From positions 1 to 64,000 of the forward strand of contig DVFR01000008.1 in assembly GCA_018713165.1 (NCBI GenBank): a stretch of DNA of 64,000 bases, read 5' to 3'. The notes under the pieces were generated by a model. It saw nothing but the letters and a program-made list of their open reading frames with translations. It did no database searches and was not told the DNA's origin. Shown here one piece after another: positions 15,406 to 25,123 of the stretch; within the stretch, counting starts at the first letter, position 1; every line of letters begins with the position of its first letter. A program made the translations under genes and the position numbers. This DNA comes from Candidatus Coproplasma stercoravium (GTDB lineage: Bacteria > Bacillota > Clostridia > Christensenellales > Borkfalkiaceae).

Positions 15406-15906
15406 ATGAAAAAATATCTCACGGTGGGCACCGTTTTAAAGCCGCAGGGAATACGCGGCGAAATCAAGGTTATGCCCCAGACCGACAGCGCGGAGGAGTT
15501 CAAAAACTTTTCCTCCGTAAAAATAGACGATAGCGAATATAAGGTGCTTGCGTGCAGGGCGGCGGGAGGATATGCTTACCTTACGCTCCGCGGCGTGCCC
15601 GACAGGAACGCCGCCGAACTTCTGCGCGGCAAGGAATTGCTCGTCGACAGGGACGATGCTCCCGAGCTGCCCGAGGGCAGGTTTTATATCGCCGACGTGA
15701 TAGGCTGCGCGATAGTTACTACCGATGGCGAAACGCTGGGCGAAGTGCTCGACGTAACGCCCGCGCGCACCGATATTTACACCGCGCTCATAGGCGGAAA
15801 AGAGGTTATGTTTCCCGCGGCGGACGGCGTGATTGCCGACATCGACGTCGGGGGCGGCAAGGTCACCGTAAATAAAAAGCGTTTTGAGGAAGTTGCTCTG
15901 TTGTAG
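15406..15906 (+). CDS. rimM: Ribosome maturation factor RimM
   Basis: A 166-residue 16S rRNA processing factor that helps 30S head assembly around protein S19. The RimM N-domain is visible in YLTVGTVLKPQGIRGEIKV (residues 3-21). The PRC-barrel C-domain starts near LPEGRFYIADVIGC (~95) and ends GVIADIDVGGGKVTVN. The ATG at 15406 aligns with family N-termini; upstream in-frame codons lie in the hairpin region. It stands 55 bases before trmD. Confidence 0.93.
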   Translation: MKKYLTVGTVLKPQGIRGEIKVMPQTDSAEEFKNFSSVKIDDSEYKVLACRAAGGYAYLTLRGVPDRNAAELLRGKELLVDRDDAPELPEGRFYIADVIGCAIVTTDGETLGEVLDVTPARTDIYTALIGGKEVMFPAADGVIADIDVGGGKVTVNKKRFEEVALL

Positions 15907-15961
15907 AGCTTCGGCGTTTGCGCGCGGCGCAGCCGTAATGACAAAAAATTTGAATTGACCC

Positions 15962-16627
15962 ATGGATATTACCGTTTTAACGCTGTTTCCCGAGATGTTT
16001 GCCCCGCTTAAAGAGAGCATAATCGGCAGGGCTGTAAACGGCGGAAAACTTAATATAAAAGTCGTAAACATACGCGACTATGCCGAAAATAAGCACTTTA
16101 AGTGTGACGACTATCCCTTCGGCGGCGGCGCGGGAATGGTTATGATGCCCCAGCCGATAGGTTCGGCGATAGAGGCGGTCGACCCCGAACACAGGGCGCA
16201 CCGCATATTTATGTCGCCGCGCGGGCGCACGTTTTCGCAGAAAATTGCCGTGGAATTTGCGCAAAAGGAGAATTTGCTCCTCCTGTGCGGGCATTACGAG
16301 GGCGTTGACCAGCGCGTGATAGATATGTATATCGACGAGGAACTCTCTATCGGCGACTACGTTTTAACGGGCGGCGAATTGCCCGCAATGGTCGTGTGCG
16401 ACTGCGTTGCGCGCTACGTCGACGGCGTGATATCGGGCGAGAGCCTCAAAGACGAGAGCTTTTCCGCGGGGCTTCTGGAGTATCCGCAGTACACCCGCCC
16501 CGCCGTGTATAAGGGCGTGCCCGTGCCCGAGGTGCTCCTTTCGGGCAACCACGAAAAGGTGGACGAGTGGCGGCGGGAAAAGTCGTTCGAACTTACGCGC
16601 AAAAACCGCCCCGATTTGTTGAAGTAG
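15962..16627 (+). CDS. trmD: tRNA (guanine-37 N1) methyltransferase
   Basis: A 221-residue SPOUT enzyme that methylates G37 of tRNAs with G36, preventing +1 frameshifts. Visible signatures include MDITVLTLFPEMF, the DDYPFGGGAGMVMMPQP knot segment, LLLLCGHYEGVDQRV and ELSIGDYVLTGGELPAMV. It is about 20 residues shorter than many TrmD proteins at the C-terminus but includes the substrate-closing ARPAVYKG-type TRPAVYKGVPVPEVLLSGNH. No strong ribosome site precedes the ATG. Confidence 0.95.
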   Translation: MDITVLTLFPEMFAPLKESIIGRAVNGGKLNIKVVNIRDYAENKHFKCDDYPFGGGAGMVMMPQPIGSAIEAVDPEHRAHRIFMSPRGRTFSQKIAVEFAQKENLLLLCGHYEGVDQRVIDMYIDEELSIGDYVLTGGELPAMVVCDCVARYVDGVISGESLKDESFSAGLLEYPQYTRPAVYKGVPVPEVLLSGNHEKVDEWRREKSFELTRKNRPDLLK

Positions 16628-16694
16628 TTAAATTTAAAGATAAATACTATGCGCAAGCATGGTTTTTCGCCATTATATTCTAAAATAAATCACG

Positions 16695-16922
16695 TCGCAA
16701 GGCGGGTTTCCCGCCGCAGCAGGACACAATTTGCCGCGAAATCCCTCCGTCACGCTTCGCGTGCCACCTCCCTTAAAACAAAGTGTTAAGGGAGGCAAGG
16801 GCTCTACCTAAGTGAATTACCGCGATAATATAATCATGGACTAACACAAATCGCGGCAAGAGAAACTTGGTTTCTAAAATCACGGAAATTGTCGCGCGCG
16901 GCCCGCGCGACAATTTTGTGAG
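16695..16922 (+). repeat. Hairpin repeat family A, copy 2 (before rbgA)
   Basis: Leading module AAGGCGGGTTTCCCGCCG, the CCCTCCGTCACGC module, then core hairpins H1 CCGCGAT/ATCGCGG (16820-16856), H2 AGAAAC/GTTTCT (16861-16875) and H3 bounded by TCACG and GTGAG (16880-16922). Its last bases GTGAGGTG serve as the ribosome site of rbgA. Confidence 0.85.
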
Positions 16923-16930
16923 GTGATATT

Positions 16931-17785
16931 ATGAAAACTATTCAATGGTTTCCCGGTCATATGACCAAAGCCATGCGTATGATGAAGGACAATGCGGCGC
17001 TGTGCGACGGGGCGATTATCGTGCTCGACGCGCGCTGCCCTGCGTCATCGTTCAACGAAAAACTTAAAAAAGTGTTTGCGGGCAAGCCGATTTTATACGT
17101 TCTGAACAAGTCAGACCTTGCCGAAAAGACCGACGAATGCGTAAAGCTCATCCGTTCGTCGGGCGGGGCGGCCGTAGCTTTAAACGCCACAGAGAGCGGT
17201 TGCCGCAGGCAGCTTCTCGCCGCGTGCGATTCTGTCGTAAGGGAAAAGCGCGAGCGCGCAAAGGAGAAGGGGTATGAACGCACCTTCCGCTTTATGGTGC
17301 TCGGCGTTCCGAATACGGGCAAGAGCACGGTTATAAACCTCCTTTCAGGCTCAAAGCGGACGGTTACGGGCGACAAGGCGGGAGTAACGCGCGGAAAGCA
17401 GTGGATAAGGCTCGACGGGTTTGAACTTCTCGATACCCCCGGCACAATGCCGCCTGCGTTTGAAAACCAGACCTATGCGCGGCGGCTTGCGTACGTCGGC
17501 AGTATCAACGACGATATTCTCGACTTCGACGACATAGCGCTTGCCCTACTTGCGGATATGGCCGAAAAGTATCCCGAAAGGCTCTCGGAGCGCTACGGAA
17601 TAACCGATTTTTCGTCGGCACTCGGTATGCTCGATGCGGTGTGCGTGCGCAGGGGCTTCATCCTCCGCGGCGGCGATTACGATTACGACAGGGCTTGCAG
17701 GGCGGTAGTGGACGACCTGCGTAAAGGGCGTCTGGGCGCCGTAATGCTTGACAGCTTAGACGACGTCCGCAATACGAACTTTTAA
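16931..17785 (+). CDS. rbgA: Ribosome biogenesis GTPase RbgA (YlqF)
   Basis: A 284-residue circularly permuted GTPase that acts late in 50S assembly. The G4 motif NKSD comes before the P-loop GVPNTGKST and G3 DTPG, the diagnostic permuted order. The N-terminus IQWFPGHMTKAMRMM is a classic YlqF signature. The C-terminal ANTAR-like helical domain follows about residue 190. The ribosome site GAGGTG is the end of a family A repeat. Confidence 0.95.
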   Translation: MKTIQWFPGHMTKAMRMMKDNAALCDGAIIVLDARCPASSFNEKLKKVFAGKPILYVLNKSDLAEKTDECVKLIRSSGGAAVALNATESGCRRQLLAACDSVVREKRERAKEKGYERTFRFMVLGVPNTGKSTVINLLSGSKRTVTGDKAGVTRGKQWIRLDGFELLDTPGTMPPAFENQTYARRLAYVGSINDDILDFDDIALALLADMAEKYPERLSERYGITDFSSALGMLDAVCVRRGFILRGGDYDYDRACRAVVDDLRKGRLGAVMLDSLDDVRNTNF

Positions 17786-17867
17786 TTAAGCTATAAATTA
17801 TTTAATTGATGCGGCAATATGCCGCAACTATTTAAATTAAGGCGCGCTTTGCACGCATTTTTTTACC

Positions 17868-18464
17868 ATGGATAAACTTAACTTCGAGAGAGAGCTTAAA
17901 CAAAAAGGTTATAACTTCGTCTGCGGCGTCGACGAGGTGGGCAGGGGGCCGCTCGCGGGGCCCGTCGTGTGCGCGGCGGTAATAATGCCGCTTGAAAATA
18001 TCGTCGAAGGCGTCGACGACAGTAAAAAACTCATCGCAAAAAGGCGTGAAAAACTCGACGTATTTATCCGCGAAAATGCGATTGCCTACGCAATATGCCG
18101 CATCGAACCGCAGGTTATCGACGAAATTAACATACTCGAGGCAACAAAACTCTGCATGAAAAATGCCGTCGAAAGCCTCAGCATTTCTCCCGATTTCGTG
18201 CTCACAGACGGCAACATGACGCTCGATATAACCATACCGCAGAAGTCGGTTATCGGCGGCGACGCGGCGTGCTATTCCATCGGCGCCGCCTCGATAATCG
18301 CCAAAGTTTACAGGGACAAACTGATGGGCGAATATGCCGTACAGTACCCGGCATACGGGTTTGAAAAGCACAAGGGCTACGGCACGGCGGCACACATAAA
18401 GGCAATAAAAGAGTGCGGACTATGCCCCATTCACCGCAGGAGTTTTACAAAAAAATGGAGCTGA
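17868..18464 (+). CDS. rnhB: Ribonuclease HII
   Basis: A 198-residue endonuclease that nicks at ribonucleotides in DNA. The active-site DEVGRG begins VCGVDEVGRGPLAGPVV (Asp and Glu), followed by DDSKKL and the conserved GDAACYSIGAASIIAKVYRD and HKGYGT segments. Length is normal. It overlaps yraN, and the rbgA-rnhB-yraN order is common in Bacillota. Confidence 0.95.
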   Translation: MDKLNFERELKQKGYNFVCGVDEVGRGPLAGPVVCAAVIMPLENIVEGVDDSKKLIAKRREKLDVFIRENAIAYAICRIEPQVIDEINILEATKLCMKNAVESLSISPDFVLTDGNMTLDITIPQKSVIGGDAACYSIGAASIIAKVYRDKLMGEYAVQYPAYGFEKHKGYGTAAHIKAIKECGLCPIHRRSFTKKWS

Positions 18465-18835
18465 AAACGCCGACTGAAAAGGGCATAAAAAAGTTCAACC
18501 GCATAAAGGGCGACAGGGGCGAAAAAATGGCGGCGAAGTTTTTAAAGCGGAGCGGCTATAAAATACTCGAACGCAACTACAGGAGCCCTTTCGGCGAGGT
18601 TGACATTATCGCGGGCAAGGGCGACGTCGTGGCGTTCGTCGAGGTAAAGACGAGGTCTTCCGACAGGTTCGGTTTGCCCTCCGAGGCGGTTGACCGCCGC
18701 AGAATGGAGAGGTATGCAAACGCCGCGCGCTTCTATTTTTCGGGCAGGGAGATTGGCTGCACCGTGCGTTTCGACGTGATTGAGGTGTTCGGCAAAGAGA
18801 TAAACCATATAGTTTCCGCCTTCGAGGCGCATTGA
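18455..18835 (+). CDS. YraN-family endonuclease-like protein
   Basis: A 126-residue protein of UPF0102 (YraN), a small restriction-endonuclease-like fold. KMAAKFLKRSGYKILERNYRSPFGEVDIIA carries the Glu/Asp, and AFVEVKTRSS the EVK, of the PD-(D/E)XK core. The cellular role is unproven; a DNA repair or recombination link is inferred from context. I chose ATG 18455 (CAGGAG 12 bases upstream); it overlaps the end of rnhB by 10 bases. Confidence 0.85.
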   Translation: MELKTPTEKGIKKFNRIKGDRGEKMAAKFLKRSGYKILERNYRSPFGEVDIIAGKGDVVAFVEVKTRSSDRFGLPSEAVDRRRMERYANAARFYFSGREIGCTVRFDVIEVFGKEINHIVSAFEAH

Positions 18836-19163
18836 GTTTTCAAGCTTCTGTCAGCAAACTGCCCGCTATTTATATTCCATATAAATAAATGGGGTCTCTG
18901 CGAGGTTCGTTCGGCTGCGCTCAGGACGACGGCAGAGCCTGATTTTGCTCAGTGCGACAGTTGACGGTTCGCTCGAAGCGGGGTTAAGTTTAAAATATTT
19001 AACCTTAGCACTCGACGAAAAGAAAGCTTTTCGTCGAAGAGGAGAAACCGCGGCAAAAGGTGTGGCGGGCAGGTTTTTCCTGCCCGTCCGCTAAGGCACG
19101 CGTGTTTCGACGAGGGGTGTATCACAATTTTCACAAAAAATCGCAAATAGCGGGTAAAAGCGC
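18836..19163. other. Intergenic region with hairpins, no gene seen
   Basis: Contains the perfect hairpin CGACGAAAAG-N4-CTTTTCGTCG (19014-19037) and a GCGGGCAGG-TTTTT-CCTGCCCG hairpin (19066-19087). A small AT inverted repeat lies near 18870-18888. No open frame with a ribosome site was found. Confidence 0.5.
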
Positions 19164-19192
19164 TTGATTTTTTTTGCATGGTTTGGTACAAT
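19164..19192 (+). promoter_or_regulatory. Promoter of rplS
   Basis: -35 TTGATT, 17-bp spacer, -10 TACAAT. rplS has its own unit here instead of following trmD. Confidence 0.6.
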
Positions 19193-19198
19193 ACCGTT

Positions 19199-19282
19199 CG
19201 TATTCGACAAAACGGGGCGGTCCTCTGCAAGCAAATGCCGCGGCGCGGCGCTGCACGAACGCTCTTTCAGGAGGTTAAGGCT
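19199..19282 (+). promoter_or_regulatory. rplS leader, possible L19 autoregulatory RNA
   Basis: An ~85-base GC-rich leader (GGGGCGGTCCTCTGC ... GAACGCTCTTTCAGGAGG) between the promoter and rplS. Bacillota often have a structured L19 leader here; I infer the same role from position and foldability, not from a confirmed match. Confidence 0.35.
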
Positions 19283-19627
19283 ATGAAAGGTCTTGTAGAA
19301 GCAATCGAAAAGGAAGGCATGAAGGAGAGCGTGCCCGCGTTCAACGTCGGCGATACCGTAAGGGTCGGCTTCAAGGTTATCGAGGGTACGAAGGAGAGAA
19401 TCCAGAACTTCGAGGGCGTAGTTATCGCCAAGAAGCACGGCGGCATCAGGGAGAGCTTCACCGTAAGAAGGCTTTCCTTCGGCGTCGGCGTAGAACGTAC
19501 TTTCCCCGTTCACTCGCCCAAGATTGCGTCTATCACCGTTGTTAAGCGCGGCAGGGTAAGGAGGGCTAAGCTCTACTATCTCCGCGGTCTTACCGGTAAG
19601 GCGGCTAAAATTCAGGAAATTAAATAA
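19283..19627 (+). CDS. rplS: Ribosomal protein bL19
   Basis: A 114-residue 50S protein at the subunit interface. Conserved blocks: [59 protein letters not shown] and [20 protein letters not shown] sits 8 bases before ATG 19283. Monocistronic between its own promoter and a strong terminator. Confidence 0.97.
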   Translation: MKGLVEAIEKEGMKESVPAFNVGDTVRVGFKVIEGTKERIQNFEGVVIAKKHGGIRESFTVRRLSFGVGVERTFPVHSPKIASITVVKRGRVRRAKLYYLRGLTGKAAKIQEIK

Positions 19628-19630
19628 GCC

Positions 19631-19661
19631 AAAAAAGAGCCTGCCCGTCAGGTTCTTTTTT
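19631..19661 (+). terminator. Terminator of rplS
   Basis: AAAAAAGAGCCTG pairs with CAGGTTCTTTTTT around CCCGT and ends in a T run. Confidence 0.85.
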
Positions 19662-19792
19662 AATTTTGGCGGTTTTTTACGCAAAAAAACTTGTGCCGCC
19701 CGCCCGAACGTGTCAGTCGGTTGCTAAAAGCCTGAGCGGCGTTTTAAGCGGGCAGATTGCGGCACGCGCGAATATACATTTTTGGTGAAAAA

Positions 19793-21319
19793 ATGCTTTC
19801 AAAGGTGATAAGTTTTGCTCTCTGCGGGCTGGAAGGCGTGCCCGTGGAGGTGGAAACCGATATAAATAAGGGACTTGTTTCGTACGATTTGGTAGGGCTG
19901 CCCGACGCGGCGGTAAAGGAGAGCAAGGAGCGCGTGCGCTCCGCCGTTAAAAACAGCGCGATGCACTTTCCCGTGAGCAAGATTACGGTAAACCTAGCCC
20001 CCGCCGACATAAAAAAAGAGGGCTCGCACTACGACCTGCCGATAGCCGTAAGCATTTTAAAGGCGAGCGACCAGCTCCCCTTTAATACCGACGGAACGGT
20101 GTTTCTGGGCGAACTTGCGCTCGACGGCGCGCTCCGCGCGGTGACAGGCATTCTGCCAATGCTGATTTCGGCAAAGGCGAAGGGCTTTTCGCGGTTCGTC
20201 GTGCCCGCCGCAAACGCAAACGAGGCGAGCTTTATAGAGGGCGCGGAGGTCTATGCGCTCGGCTCGCTCAAAGAGGTGGCGGAACTGCTCTCGGGCAGTC
20301 GCACTTTTGCTCCCGTGGCGCACAGAAACTACGATTCGGTAAAGCGCGAAAAGACCTACGACTGCGATTTATCCTTCGTAAAGGGGCAAAAAGTGGCAAA
20401 GCGCGCTTTGGAGATTGCCGTTGCGGGCGGGCACAACATTTTGCTCGTAGGCCCTCCGGGCACGGGCAAGACCATGCTCGCGCGGTGCATACCCACAATC
20501 ATGCCCGACATGACGTTTGACGAGGCTCTCGAAGTTACCAAGATTCACTCCGTTGCGGGCGAGCTTTCGGAGGAGGGGATAGTAACTCTCCGCCCGTTCC
20601 GCACACCGCACCACACGGCGACCACCGTTTCGCTCTGCGGCGGAGGCGGCGGGCGCGTGCGCCCGGGTGAAATTTCAAAGGCGCACGGCGGCGTTCTCTT
20701 TCTGGACGAACTGCCCGAATATTCCCGTTCGGCTTTAGAGGCGCTCCGCCAGCCGCTCGAGGACAGAAAGATAACCATAACCCGCGCGGGCGGCGCGGCT
20801 ACTTTCCCCGCCGATTTTATGCTGTGCGCCAGCATGAACCCCTGCCCGTGCGGCAACTACGGCTCGGCAGAGCTCGTATGCACCTGCACCCCGTCGCAGA
20901 TAAAGCGCTACCGCGCAAAAATTTCCGGCCCTCTTCTCGACAGGATTGACCTGCAGGTGGAGGTCGACTCGGTGAAGTACGACGACCTCATATCCGAGGG
21001 CGCGGAGGAGTCGAGCGCGCAGGTAAAAGCGCGCGTTGAGGCGGCGAGGGCGGTACAGCGCGAGAGATTTTCCGGCGAAGGGGTGCGCACCAACGCCAAC
21101 ATGGGCGAGCGGCAGATAAAAAAGTATTGCAGGCTCTCGGCAGAGTGCGAGGACGTTTTGCGAAGGGCGTTCGAAAGTCTGCACCTCTCCGCGCGCGCCC
21201 GTTCGAGGATAATAAAGGTTGCGCGCACGATTGCCGACCTCGACTTTTCGTCCGAAATTCAGCCGCGCCACATACTCGAGGCGGCGTCATACCGCAGTTT
21301 CGACGGTGAAAACATATGA
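19793..21319 (+). CDS. comM: ComM/YifB family Mg-chelatase-like ATPase
   Basis: A 508-residue hexameric AAA+ protein. Residues 1-180 form the ChlI-like/Lon-protease-fold N-domain. Walker A is GPPGTGKTMLAR, Walker B VLFLDELPEY, and sensor-like NPCPCG and C-terminal helical bundle follow. In competent bacteria ComM is a branch-migration helicase that extends recombination of incoming DNA. It overlaps dprA by 4 bases, a pairing that supports a role in DNA uptake or recombination. ATG 19793 gives the expected N-terminus. Confidence 0.92.
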   Translation: MLSKVISFALCGLEGVPVEVETDINKGLVSYDLVGLPDAAVKESKERVRSAVKNSAMHFPVSKITVNLAPADIKKEGSHYDLPIAVSILKASDQLPFNTDGTVFLGELALDGALRAVTGILPMLISAKAKGFSRFVVPAANANEASFIEGAEVYALGSLKEVAELLSGSRTFAPVAHRNYDSVKREKTYDCDLSFVKGQKVAKRALEIAVAGGHNILLVGPPGTGKTMLARCIPTIMPDMTFDEALEVTKIHSVAGELSEEGIVTLRPFRTPHHTATTVSLCGGGGGRVRPGEISKAHGGVLFLDELPEYSRSALEALRQPLEDRKITITRAGGAATFPADFMLCASMNPCPCGNYGSAELVCTCTPSQIKRYRAKISGPLLDRIDLQVEVDSVKYDDLISEGAEESSAQVKARVEAARAVQRERFSGEGVRTNANMGERQIKKYCRLSAECEDVLRRAFESLHLSARARSRIIKVARTIADLDFSSEIQPRHILEAASYRSFDGENI

Positions 21320-22386
21320 AAAATTACTCCGAAGCCGAGCTTGACGCAATGGTTTTAGACAGCTTCGGCGAGCTTACCTATAAAATACGGTTTGAGATAA
21401 CCGACGGCTTTTCTTCCCCGCGGCCGCTCAAAAAATACGAAGATTTTCTGATTAAAACGCTCGGCGCGAGCGTATATAATAAAATAAGGGGTCTGTTTTA
21501 TTCCGAAGAGTACCGCAAGGGTGTGCTCGCCGATATGGAGAGGGCAAAAGTCGTCTGCGTGACTTACTTTTCGGAAGAATATCCCGATAAACTCAAAAAT
21601 ATTCCCGCGCCGCCGCTTATATTGTATTGCAGGGGCAACACCTCTCTCCTTTCGCGGCGCGCGTTCGGCATAGTCGGTTCGCGCCGCACCCTTCCCAATA
21701 TTTTAAAGGAGTGCAAAAAGCTGAGCGGGCAGATTGCCGGAGAGTTCGCCGTCGTAACGGGCACGGCGGACGGAGCGGATACGGCAGCGGCGGAGGGCGC
21801 CCTTGCAAGCGGCAACCTGATTTTCGTCGCCGCGCAGGGACTTGCGCACGTTTATCCCGCAGGTAGCGCAAAGTTATACAGGGAGGCGGCCGAAAAGGGG
21901 CTGCTTATGTCGGAACAGCGCCCCGAAGTGGGCGCAAAGGCGTATCTCTTTCCAGTGCGCAACAGGCTGATTGCCGCGCTTTCGGAGGGCGTGCTCGTCG
22001 TGTCCGCAGGCGAAAAGAGCGGTGCTTCGATAACCGCCGAATATGCCTTCGAATACGGCAAAGACGTTTTCTGCTTTCCATACTCTCTGGGCGTTCCGTC
22101 GGGCAAAGGGTGCAACCGCCTGCTTAAAAAAGGCGCATACCTTGCCGAAAATATACTTGACATTTTCAGCGCGTTTGGGTTAGACTTTACTGCGCAAAAG
22201 AAAATTGAGCTCACCCCGCGCGAGGCTGAGGTGCTCGCCGCGCTCAAAGAGTACGGTGAGGCGCACATCTCGCAGATATCCGCAAAACTCGGCTGTCAGA
22301 GCTTCGAACTTCTCGCCGAACTCTCCTCGCTGGAAGTTAAGGGGCTTGTTGCACGTCTCGGCGGGAACAGATTTTCGGCATTATAG
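21316..22386 (+). CDS. dprA: DNA processing protein DprA/Smf
   Basis: A 356-residue protein that loads RecA on incoming single-stranded DNA. A SAM-like N-domain is followed by the Rossmann core with GIVGSRRTLPN, VTGTADGADTAAAEGAL (the family motif is SGxAxGID; here it is TGTADGAD) and SAGEKSGASITAEYA. A winged-helix C-domain (LTPREAEVLAALKE to end) is present. It is coupled to comM by an ATGA overlap. Confidence 0.92.
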   Translation: MKNYSEAELDAMVLDSFGELTYKIRFEITDGFSSPRPLKKYEDFLIKTLGASVYNKIRGLFYSEEYRKGVLADMERAKVVCVTYFSEEYPDKLKNIPAPPLILYCRGNTSLLSRRAFGIVGSRRTLPNILKECKKLSGQIAGEFAVVTGTADGADTAAAEGALASGNLIFVAAQGLAHVYPAGSAKLYREAAEKGLLMSEQRPEVGAKAYLFPVRNRLIAALSEGVLVVSAGEKSGASITAEYAFEYGKDVFCFPYSLGVPSGKGCNRLLKKGAYLAENILDIFSAFGLDFTAQKKIELTPREAEVLAALKEYGEAHISQISAKLGCQSFELLAELSSLEVKGLVARLGGNRFSAL

Positions 22387-22552
22387 GCGCTTTCCCTTGC
22401 ATATGCGTCGCGATAGGTGGAGGCTACAATGCGGAATAGATTTTTCGACTTCGGCTATCGCCTTCGCTCAAAATGACAATAATTTTTTGAAATGAATCGC
22501 GTGCGCAAGCAGGGTTTCTTTGCAATTAAATTTAAAATAAATAACGTTTCAA
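22387..22552. other. Intergenic spacer between dprA and the topA leader repeat
   Basis: A short stretch (22440-22475) resembles one arm of the GTCATTTCGA repeat at 30834. GTGCGCAAGCAGGGTTTC at 22501 looks like the head of a family A element. No gene is seen. Confidence 0.4.
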
Positions 22553-22734
22553 GCAAGGTTTCCTTGCGCAGAAAGACCCTATTTGCTGCGGTCAGCAGGC
22601 TCACCAAAGGGGGAATTACCCCGATTATATAATAAGAGAGCCCCTAAGAGAGCCCCTAAAATCGGGGTAAAGGGGAGCTGGCTCCCCCAAATCACGAATT
22701 TTTTCGTGTGTCACCAACACGAAAAAATTGTGAA
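22553..22734 (+). repeat. Hairpin repeat family A, copy 3 (before topA)
   Basis: Head CAAGGTTTCCTTGCGCAG, then H1 CCCCGAT/ATCGGGG (22619-22667), H2 GGGGAGC/GCTCCCC (22672-22688) and H3 bounded by TCACG and GTGA (22692-22734). It ends 13 bases before the topA start codon. Confidence 0.85.
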
Positions 22735-22747
22735 CTAAGGTACTTCT

Positions 22748-25123
22748 ATGGATTTAATAATAGTTGAGTCGCCTTCCAAGGCGAAAACAATTTCAAAATA
22801 CTTAAAGGGCAAGTATAAAGTCGACGCCTCGGGCGGGCATATACGCGATTTGCCCGAGCGCACCCTCGGTGTTAAGATTACCGATAATTTCGAGCCGAGG
22901 TACGAGGAATCTCCCGGTAAAAAGGAGATAATCGCGCGCCTTTCGGGCGAGGCGAAAAAGGCGGGCAAAGTATATCTTGCGACCGACCCCGACCGCGAAG
23001 GCGAGGCGATAAGCTGGCACTTGCAGACCGTCCTCGGGCTCGACCCGAACGGCGAAAACAGGATAGAGTTCAACGAAATCTCTCCCAAAGCCGTGCAGAA
23101 CGCGCTCCGGCACCCCAGAAAGATAAACTACAACCTCGTCGACGCCCAGCAGGCGCGAAGAGTACTGGACAGGCTGGTGGGCTATAAACTCTCGCCCCTT
23201 CTCAACAACCGCATTCAGAACGGACTGTCTGCGGGCAGGGTACAGTCTGTGGCACTCCGCCTCATCGTCGACAGGGAGCGCGAAATTAAGGCGTTCGTGC
23301 CCGAAGAGTACTGGAACCTCGTTGCCATGCTTCGCGACGAGGAGGGCAGGTATGCCCCGTTCAAGGCGGTCTGCCAGTTAAAAAAGAGCGGCAAGAGCAT
23401 AGGCAAAGAGCAGGCGGAGGAGGCCGAAGCCAAGGTCAAGGCGGCGGGCTTTACCATAACCAAGGTAAAGAGCGGCGTTTCCAAACAGCACGCGCCCGCA
23501 CCCTTCACGACCTCCTCTCTTCAGCAGGACGCCTCAAATAAATACGGCATGTCCTCGCCCGAAACCATGCTCGTCGCGCAGCACCTGTACGAGGGCATGG
23601 ACGTCGGCGGCGACCACATCGCGCTAATAACCTATATAAGGACGGACTCCGTCCGCGTCTCCGAAGAGGCGCAGGCAAACGCGCTCGAATTCATAAAAAA
23701 GACCTACGGCGAAAATTACGCGCCCGCAAAGCCCAACAGGTATGCCACGAAGAAGGGCGCGCAGGACGCGCACGAGGCTATACGCCCCATAAATCTTTCG
23801 ATTACCCCCGAGAGCGTGAAGCACTCTCTCGATAAAAAACACTATAATATCTATAAACTCGTCTACGACAGGTTCATCGCCTCGCAGATGGCTGAGGCGC
23901 AGTACAACACCATGCAGATAGAGGCGACGAGCGCGGGCTACGTGTTCAAAGCCAGCGGCAAATCGCTGTTGTTTGCGGGATATACCGCGGCCTATCAGGA
24001 TTCCGCACCCAAGGAAAAGGACGAGGGCGACGAGGAGGCGGCAAAACTTCTGCCTCCCCTCAAGGAGGGCGACAGACCCGTTTTAACCGATTTTTCAAAG
24101 GAACAGAAGTTCACCCGCCCGCCTTTAAGGTACACCGACGCGTCGCTCGTCAAGGCGATGGAGGAAAAGGGTATTGGCCGTCCCTCGACCTACGCGAGCA
24201 TAATATCGGTGCTCACGCGCAGGCACTACGTCGAAAAGGACGGCAAGTATATGGTGCCCACCGAGGTTGCCTATAAGATAACCGACATGCTCGTGCACTA
24301 CTTCGACGACATCATGGACGTCGGCTTCACCGCGAGAATGGAGGACGACCTCGATAAGATTGAAGAGGGCGGCACCGACTGGCACAAGATAATAGCCGAT
24401 TTCTATCCCGGGTTTGCCGAAAAGCTCAAAACGGCGTCTACCGACGGCGACGAGCTCACCGACATAAAGTGCGAAAAGTGCGGCCACCCCATGATAAGGC
24501 GCGTGGGCAAATACGGCAAATACCTCGCCTGCTCCAACTATCCCGCCTGCTCCAACATAATAAGCGAATCAGAGCAGGAGGTCTCCTCCGTGCGCTGCCC
24601 CAAGTGCGGCGCCAACATGGTGGTAAAGAGCGGCAAATACGGCAAATTCCTCGCCTGCCCCAACTATCCCGAATGTTCGTCCATTCTCCCCATGGACGCA
24701 AAGATATCGGAGGAGAAGTGCAAAGAGTGCGGCGGCGAAATGCTCATAAAAAAGGGGCGCTACGGGCAGTATCTTGAGTGTGCCAAATGCGGCGCAAAGC
24801 GCCCGCTCGGCGGCGAAGGTTCTGCGCGCGAGGGCGAAAAACACGAGGGTATATGCCCCGAATGCGGCAAGCCCATGCGCAGAATGCGCTCCAAAAACGG
24901 CAAGATATATTACGGCTGCACGGGCTATCCCGAGTGCAAATTTTTAAGCTGGGACGTCCCCACGGGCGAAAAGTGCCCCAAGTGCGGCAAGGGTTACCTC
25001 GTTAAAAAGGGCAAGGAGATAAGGTGCTCCGAAAAGTCGTGCGACTATTCGGCGCCCGCGCCCGAGGAAAAGCAGGAAAACAGAGAAGAGAAGCAGGAAA
25101 ACGGCGATGGCGCGCAGGGTTAA
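22748..25123 (+). CDS. topA: DNA topoisomerase I
   Basis: A 791-residue type IA topoisomerase that relaxes negative supercoils. The Toprim domain opens IIVESPSKAKTISKYL and contains ATDPDREGEAISWH. The catalytic tyrosine lies in LITYIRTDSVRVS. The C-terminus carries five Cys4 zinc ribbons (CEKCG, CPKCG, CKECG, CPECG, CPKCG), most repeating KYGKYLACSNYPAC-like sequences; three is more usual. A Glu/Gln-rich tail ends the protein. It overlaps trmFO by 17 bases. Confidence 0.97.
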   Translation: MDLIIVESPSKAKTISKYLKGKYKVDASGGHIRDLPERTLGVKITDNFEPRYEESPGKKEIIARLSGEAKKAGKVYLATDPDREGEAISWHLQTVLGLDPNGENRIEFNEISPKAVQNALRHPRKINYNLVDAQQARRVLDRLVGYKLSPLLNNRIQNGLSAGRVQSVALRLIVDREREIKAFVPEEYWNLVAMLRDEEGRYAPFKAVCQLKKSGKSIGKEQAEEAEAKVKAAGFTITKVKSGVSKQHAPAPFTTSSLQQDASNKYGMSSPETMLVAQHLYEGMDVGGDHIALITYIRTDSVRVSEEAQANALEFIKKTYGENYAPAKPNRYATKKGAQDAHEAIRPINLSITPESVKHSLDKKHYNIYKLVYDRFIASQMAEAQYNTMQIEATSAGYVFKASGKSLLFAGYTAAYQDSAPKEKDEGDEEAAKLLPPLKEGDRPVLTDFSKEQKFTRPPLRYTDASLVKAMEEKGIGRPSTYASIISVLTRRHYVEKDGKYMVPTEVAYKITDMLVHYFDDIMDVGFTARMEDDLDKIEEGGTDWHKIIADFYPGFAEKLKTASTDGDELTDIKCEKCGHPMIRRVGKYGKYLACSNYPACSNIISESEQEVSSVRCPKCGANMVVKSGKYGKFLACPNYPECSSILPMDAKISEEKCKECGGEMLIKKGRYGQYLECAKCGAKRPLGGEGSAREGEKHEGICPECGKPMRRMRSKNGKIYYGCTGYPECKFLSWDVPTGEKCPKCGKGYLVKKGKEIRCSEKSCDYSAPAPEEKQENREEKQENGDGAQG